A stretch of 64,000 bases of DNA from CAWHNT01 sp963830775 (GTDB lineage Bacteria; Pseudomonadota; Alphaproteobacteria; Geminicoccales; Geminicoccaceae): NCBI GenBank assembly GCA_963830775.1, contig CAWHNT010000032.1:372001-436000 (forward strand), read 5' to 3'. Under the pieces are notes generated by a model, which was given only the letters and a program-made list of their open reading frames with translations, searched no databases and was not told the origin of the DNA. The position numbers and the translations under genes are program-made. Positions 61,929 to 64,000 of the stretch are shown here, one piece after another (positions within the stretch are counted from its first letter, which is position 1; every line of letters starts with the position of its first letter).

Positions 61929-62786
61929 ATGCACCGCACCACCCCGCTCGCCCGCATTGTCCGCGTGATCCTCCTGACCCTGGTCGGCCTGTTCTTCCTG
62001 TTCCCGATCTTCTGGGTCGTTCTGATGTCGTTCCAGACGAACGAACAGATCCTGCGCATCCCGCCGTCGCTGTTCTTCGAGCCGACCTTGGAGAACTACG
62101 TGGCGCTGATCTCGGGCAGGCTGGTCAGCACGGCCGGCGTGCTCGAGCTGCAGTTCATGCGCAACCTGTGGAACAGCTTCTTCCTCAGCTCCTGCGCGGT
62201 GCTGCTCTCGCTTCTGCTTGGCGTGCCCGCAGCCTACGCCTTCGCCCGCTTCAAGTTCCGGCTCGGCGAGGACATCGCCTTCACGCTCCTGAGCTTCCGT
62301 TTCGCGCCGGCGCTTCTGGTGCTCCTGCCGCTCAACCTCTATTTCCAGGACATCGGCCTCAACGACACCTATATCGGCCTGATCTGGGTTTACCAGCTCA
62401 TCACCCTGCCGTTGATCCTGTGGATCGTGCGCGGCTATTTCGAGGACATCAGCCCGGACATCGAGCACGCCTACCGCGTCGACGGCCATAGCTGGCTCAG
62501 CACCTTCCTCCGGATCTCGATCCCGCTGGCCCGTCCGGGCATTGCCGCCGCAGCACTCCTCTCCTTCATCTTCGCCTGGAACAACTTCATCTTCGCCCTG
62601 ATCCTGGCCTCGGCCGACAAGCAGCCGGTGACGGTGGGGGCCCTGGCCTTCGTCACCGCCTCGGGCATCCAGTACGGCCAGATCGCGGCCGCCATCGTGC
62701 TCTCCATCATGCCGACGCTGGCGCTTGCCCTCTATGCCCAGCGCTATCTGGTCGAGGGTCTTTCCCTCGGCGCGGTCAAGGGCTGA
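61929..62786 (+). CDS. carbohydrate ABC transporter permease (MalG-like)
   Basis: A 285-residue permease, the partner of the preceding gene. It has an N-terminal helix (IVRVILLTLVGLFFLFPIFW), the EAA-type loop EHAYRVDGHSWLSTFLRISI and FAWNNFIFALILASADKQPV. The C-terminal LEGLSLGAVKG-type ending (VEGLSLGAVKG) is characteristic of this family. Confidence 0.92.
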   Translation: MHRTTPLARIVRVILLTLVGLFFLFPIFWVVLMSFQTNEQILRIPPSLFFEPTLENYVALISGRLVSTAGVLELQFMRNLWNSFFLSSCAVLLSLLLGVPAAYAFARFKFRLGEDIAFTLLSFRFAPALLVLLPLNLYFQDIGLNDTYIGLIWVYQLITLPLILWIVRGYFEDISPDIEHAYRVDGHSWLSTFLRISIPLARPGIAAAALLSFIFAWNNFIFALILASADKQPVTVGALAFVTASGIQYGQIAAAIVLSIMPTLALALYAQRYLVEGLSLGAVKG

Positions 62787-62791
62787 GCGCC

Positions 62792-63893
62792 ATGAGCTAT
62801 CTCGTCCTCGATCAGGTGGCCAAGTCGTTCGGCAAGCAGAAGGTGCTGGGCGACGTGTCGCTCGCCGTCGAGCGCGGCGAGACCGTCACCGTGTTCGGCC
62901 CCTCGGGCACCGGCAAGACCGTGCTCCTGCGCCTGATCTCGGGCGTGTTCGCGCCCGATGCCGGCGACGTGCGGGTCGGCAACCAGTCCGTGGTCGATCT
63001 CGGGCCCGAGGAGCGCGAGATCGGCATGGCGTTCCAGAACTTCGCCCTCTACCCGCATCTGCCGGCCTTCGAGAACATCGCGAGCCCGCTCCGCGCCCGC
63101 CGGATGCACGAGGCCGACATCAAGCAGCGCGTGCAGAAGGTGGCCGAGCTCCTGCGCATAGCCCACGTGCTGCACCACCTGCCGCGCCAGCTCTCGAACG
63201 GGCAGAAGCAGCGCACCGCGCTTGGCCGGGCGCTGGTGCGCGGGCCCAAGATCCTGCTGCTCGACGATCCCTTGCGCAACGTCGACGCCAAGCTGCGCTA
63301 CGAGATGCGGCTGGAGCTGCCGCGGCTGCTCAAGCAGTTCGAAGTCCACCGTCCTCTACGTCACCCAGGACTACAAGGAGGCGATGGCGCTGGGCGACCG
63401 GGTGGGCGTGCTGCTGGACGGCCGCTTCCAGCAGGTGGACCGGCCGGCCGCCATCTACACCGACCCGCGCCATGTCGAGATCGCGCGGCTGTTCGGCGAT
63501 CCCACCATCAACCTCTATCCGATCCGCCCGACCCGCGGGCCGCAAGGGTTGGAGATGGAGCTGTTCGGGCTCACGGCCGACCTGCCGGCAGCCCTCCAGG
63601 CCGAGGTGCAGGACCGGCCCTGCCTGATCGGCATCCGGCCCGAGGACGTGCGGATCGAGCTGGAGGAGATGCCCGGCAGCATCCCGGTCGAGCTCGACGC
63701 CGTGACCCCGCTCAATGTCCGCACCGTCCTCTTCATGCGCGCCAGCGACCGGAGCGAGATCCTGGCCACCTGCTCGGAGCACGAGGGTACGAGGTTCGGG
63801 CGCGGCCACCGCCACGTCTTCGCCCGCATCAATCTGGGCAAGGCGCTCTTCTTCGATCAGGCGACAGGCGCTCGCCTGCGCGCTGCGGCCTGA
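62792..63893 (+). CDS. carbohydrate ABC transporter ATP-binding protein (UgpC/MsmX-like), frameshifted
   Basis: The first of two ATPases, about 367 codons. The first frame has Walker A GPSGTGKTVLLRLISG, Q-loop AFQNFALYPHLPAFEN, the signature LSNGQKQRTALGRAL (unusual SN instead of SG) and Walker B KILLLDDPLRNVDAKLRYEM (DDP instead of DEP). A shift near 63345 continues the H-loop region (YVTQDYKEAMALGDRVGVLL; Gln replaces the usual His) and the C-terminal regulatory domain TOBE-like, IGIRPEDVRIELEEMPG. The altered LSNGQ, DDP and TQD motifs mean this subunit may be a weak or degenerate ATPase paired with the other one. Confidence 0.83.
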
Positions 63894-63904
63894 GCGGAGG
63901 CGGA

Positions 63905-64000
63905 ATGGCGACCCTCACGCTCGACCGTGTGAGCAAGCTCTACGGCAGGCTGCGCGCCGTGAGCGATGTGAGCATGGAGATCAAGGACGGCGAGATCGTC
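63905..64000 (+). CDS. carbohydrate ABC transporter ATP-binding protein, N-terminal fragment
   Basis: The first 32 residues of a second ATPase, ATLTLDRVSKLYGRLRAVSD, then VSMEIKDGEIV, the standard N-terminus of a UgpC/MalK-like subunit. It starts 11 bases after the preceding ATPase gene. The importer therefore encodes two ATPases, as in the glycerol-type GlpS/GlpT systems. The rest lies beyond the right edge. Confidence 0.85.
   Translation, partial: MATLTLDRVSKLYGRLRAVSDVSMEIKDGEIV

Overview
The window is GC-rich DNA with tightly packed genes, many with overlapping ATGA/GTGA-type junctions. Gene content and order (proC, a YbjN-domain gene, ubiK, lgt, a MidA-type methyltransferase and pgeF together; a GTTC-N7-GTTC LexA-type box; pairs of small hydrophilic proteins) point to an alphaproteobacterium, probably in or near the Rhodospirillales. 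No rRNA, tRNA or CRISPR array was recognised.

Layout. 0-6.7 kb: housekeeping genes (proC fragment, ubiK, lgt, midA, pgeF, ychF, a PPK2-type polyphosphate kinase). 6.7-11.9 kb: a complete five-gene peptide/nickel-type ABC importer. 12-17.2 kb: toxin-antitoxin remnants and modules (Phd-type antitoxin, BrnA with a vestige of brnT, AbrB/PIN pair), a 3-hydroxybutyrate oligomer hydrolase, an MBL-fold hydrolase and an HNH endonuclease. 17.3-27 kb: an eight-gene minus-strand operon of four glycosyltransferases, a histidine phosphatase, a polysaccharide deacetylase, a tandem ABC ATPase and a peptide-type binding protein, but no permease. 27-30.3 kb: a phage-tailspike-like beta-helix cassette in the opposite direction. 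31-34 kb: a MacB/LolCDE-like efflux trio. 34-41.4 kb: an acyl-CoA ligase, then exopolysaccharide genes (O-antigen ligase, nucleotidyltransferase-like, PssD/PssE pair, and a priming glycosylphosphotransferase split by an IS5-family insertion). 41.4-48.6 kb: flavin reductase, dapB, cysteine hydrolase, type III polyketide synthase with its ICMT-type methyltransferase, kup, an SMP-30 lactonase. 48.6-56.5 kb: a compact Wzc-like ATPase, an S9 peptidase, a radical SAM protein behind a LexA-type box, a DUF72 protein, and a copper ATPase/CsoR pair sharing an operator. 56.6-64 kb: a cytochrome c/Vgb-propeller protein, two small proteins, and a SorC regulator leading a carbohydrate/polyol ABC importer that runs off the end.

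About twenty otherwise intact genes carry one or two single-base frame changes, including dapB, pgeF and kup. Where the expected reading is clear, the change is usually one missing or extra base in a short homopolymer. This looks like uncorrected sequencing error, so split genes are annotated as single loci and apparent fusions are treated with suspicion. Genuine disruptions appear to be the IS insertion (with a target duplication) and the brnT remnant.
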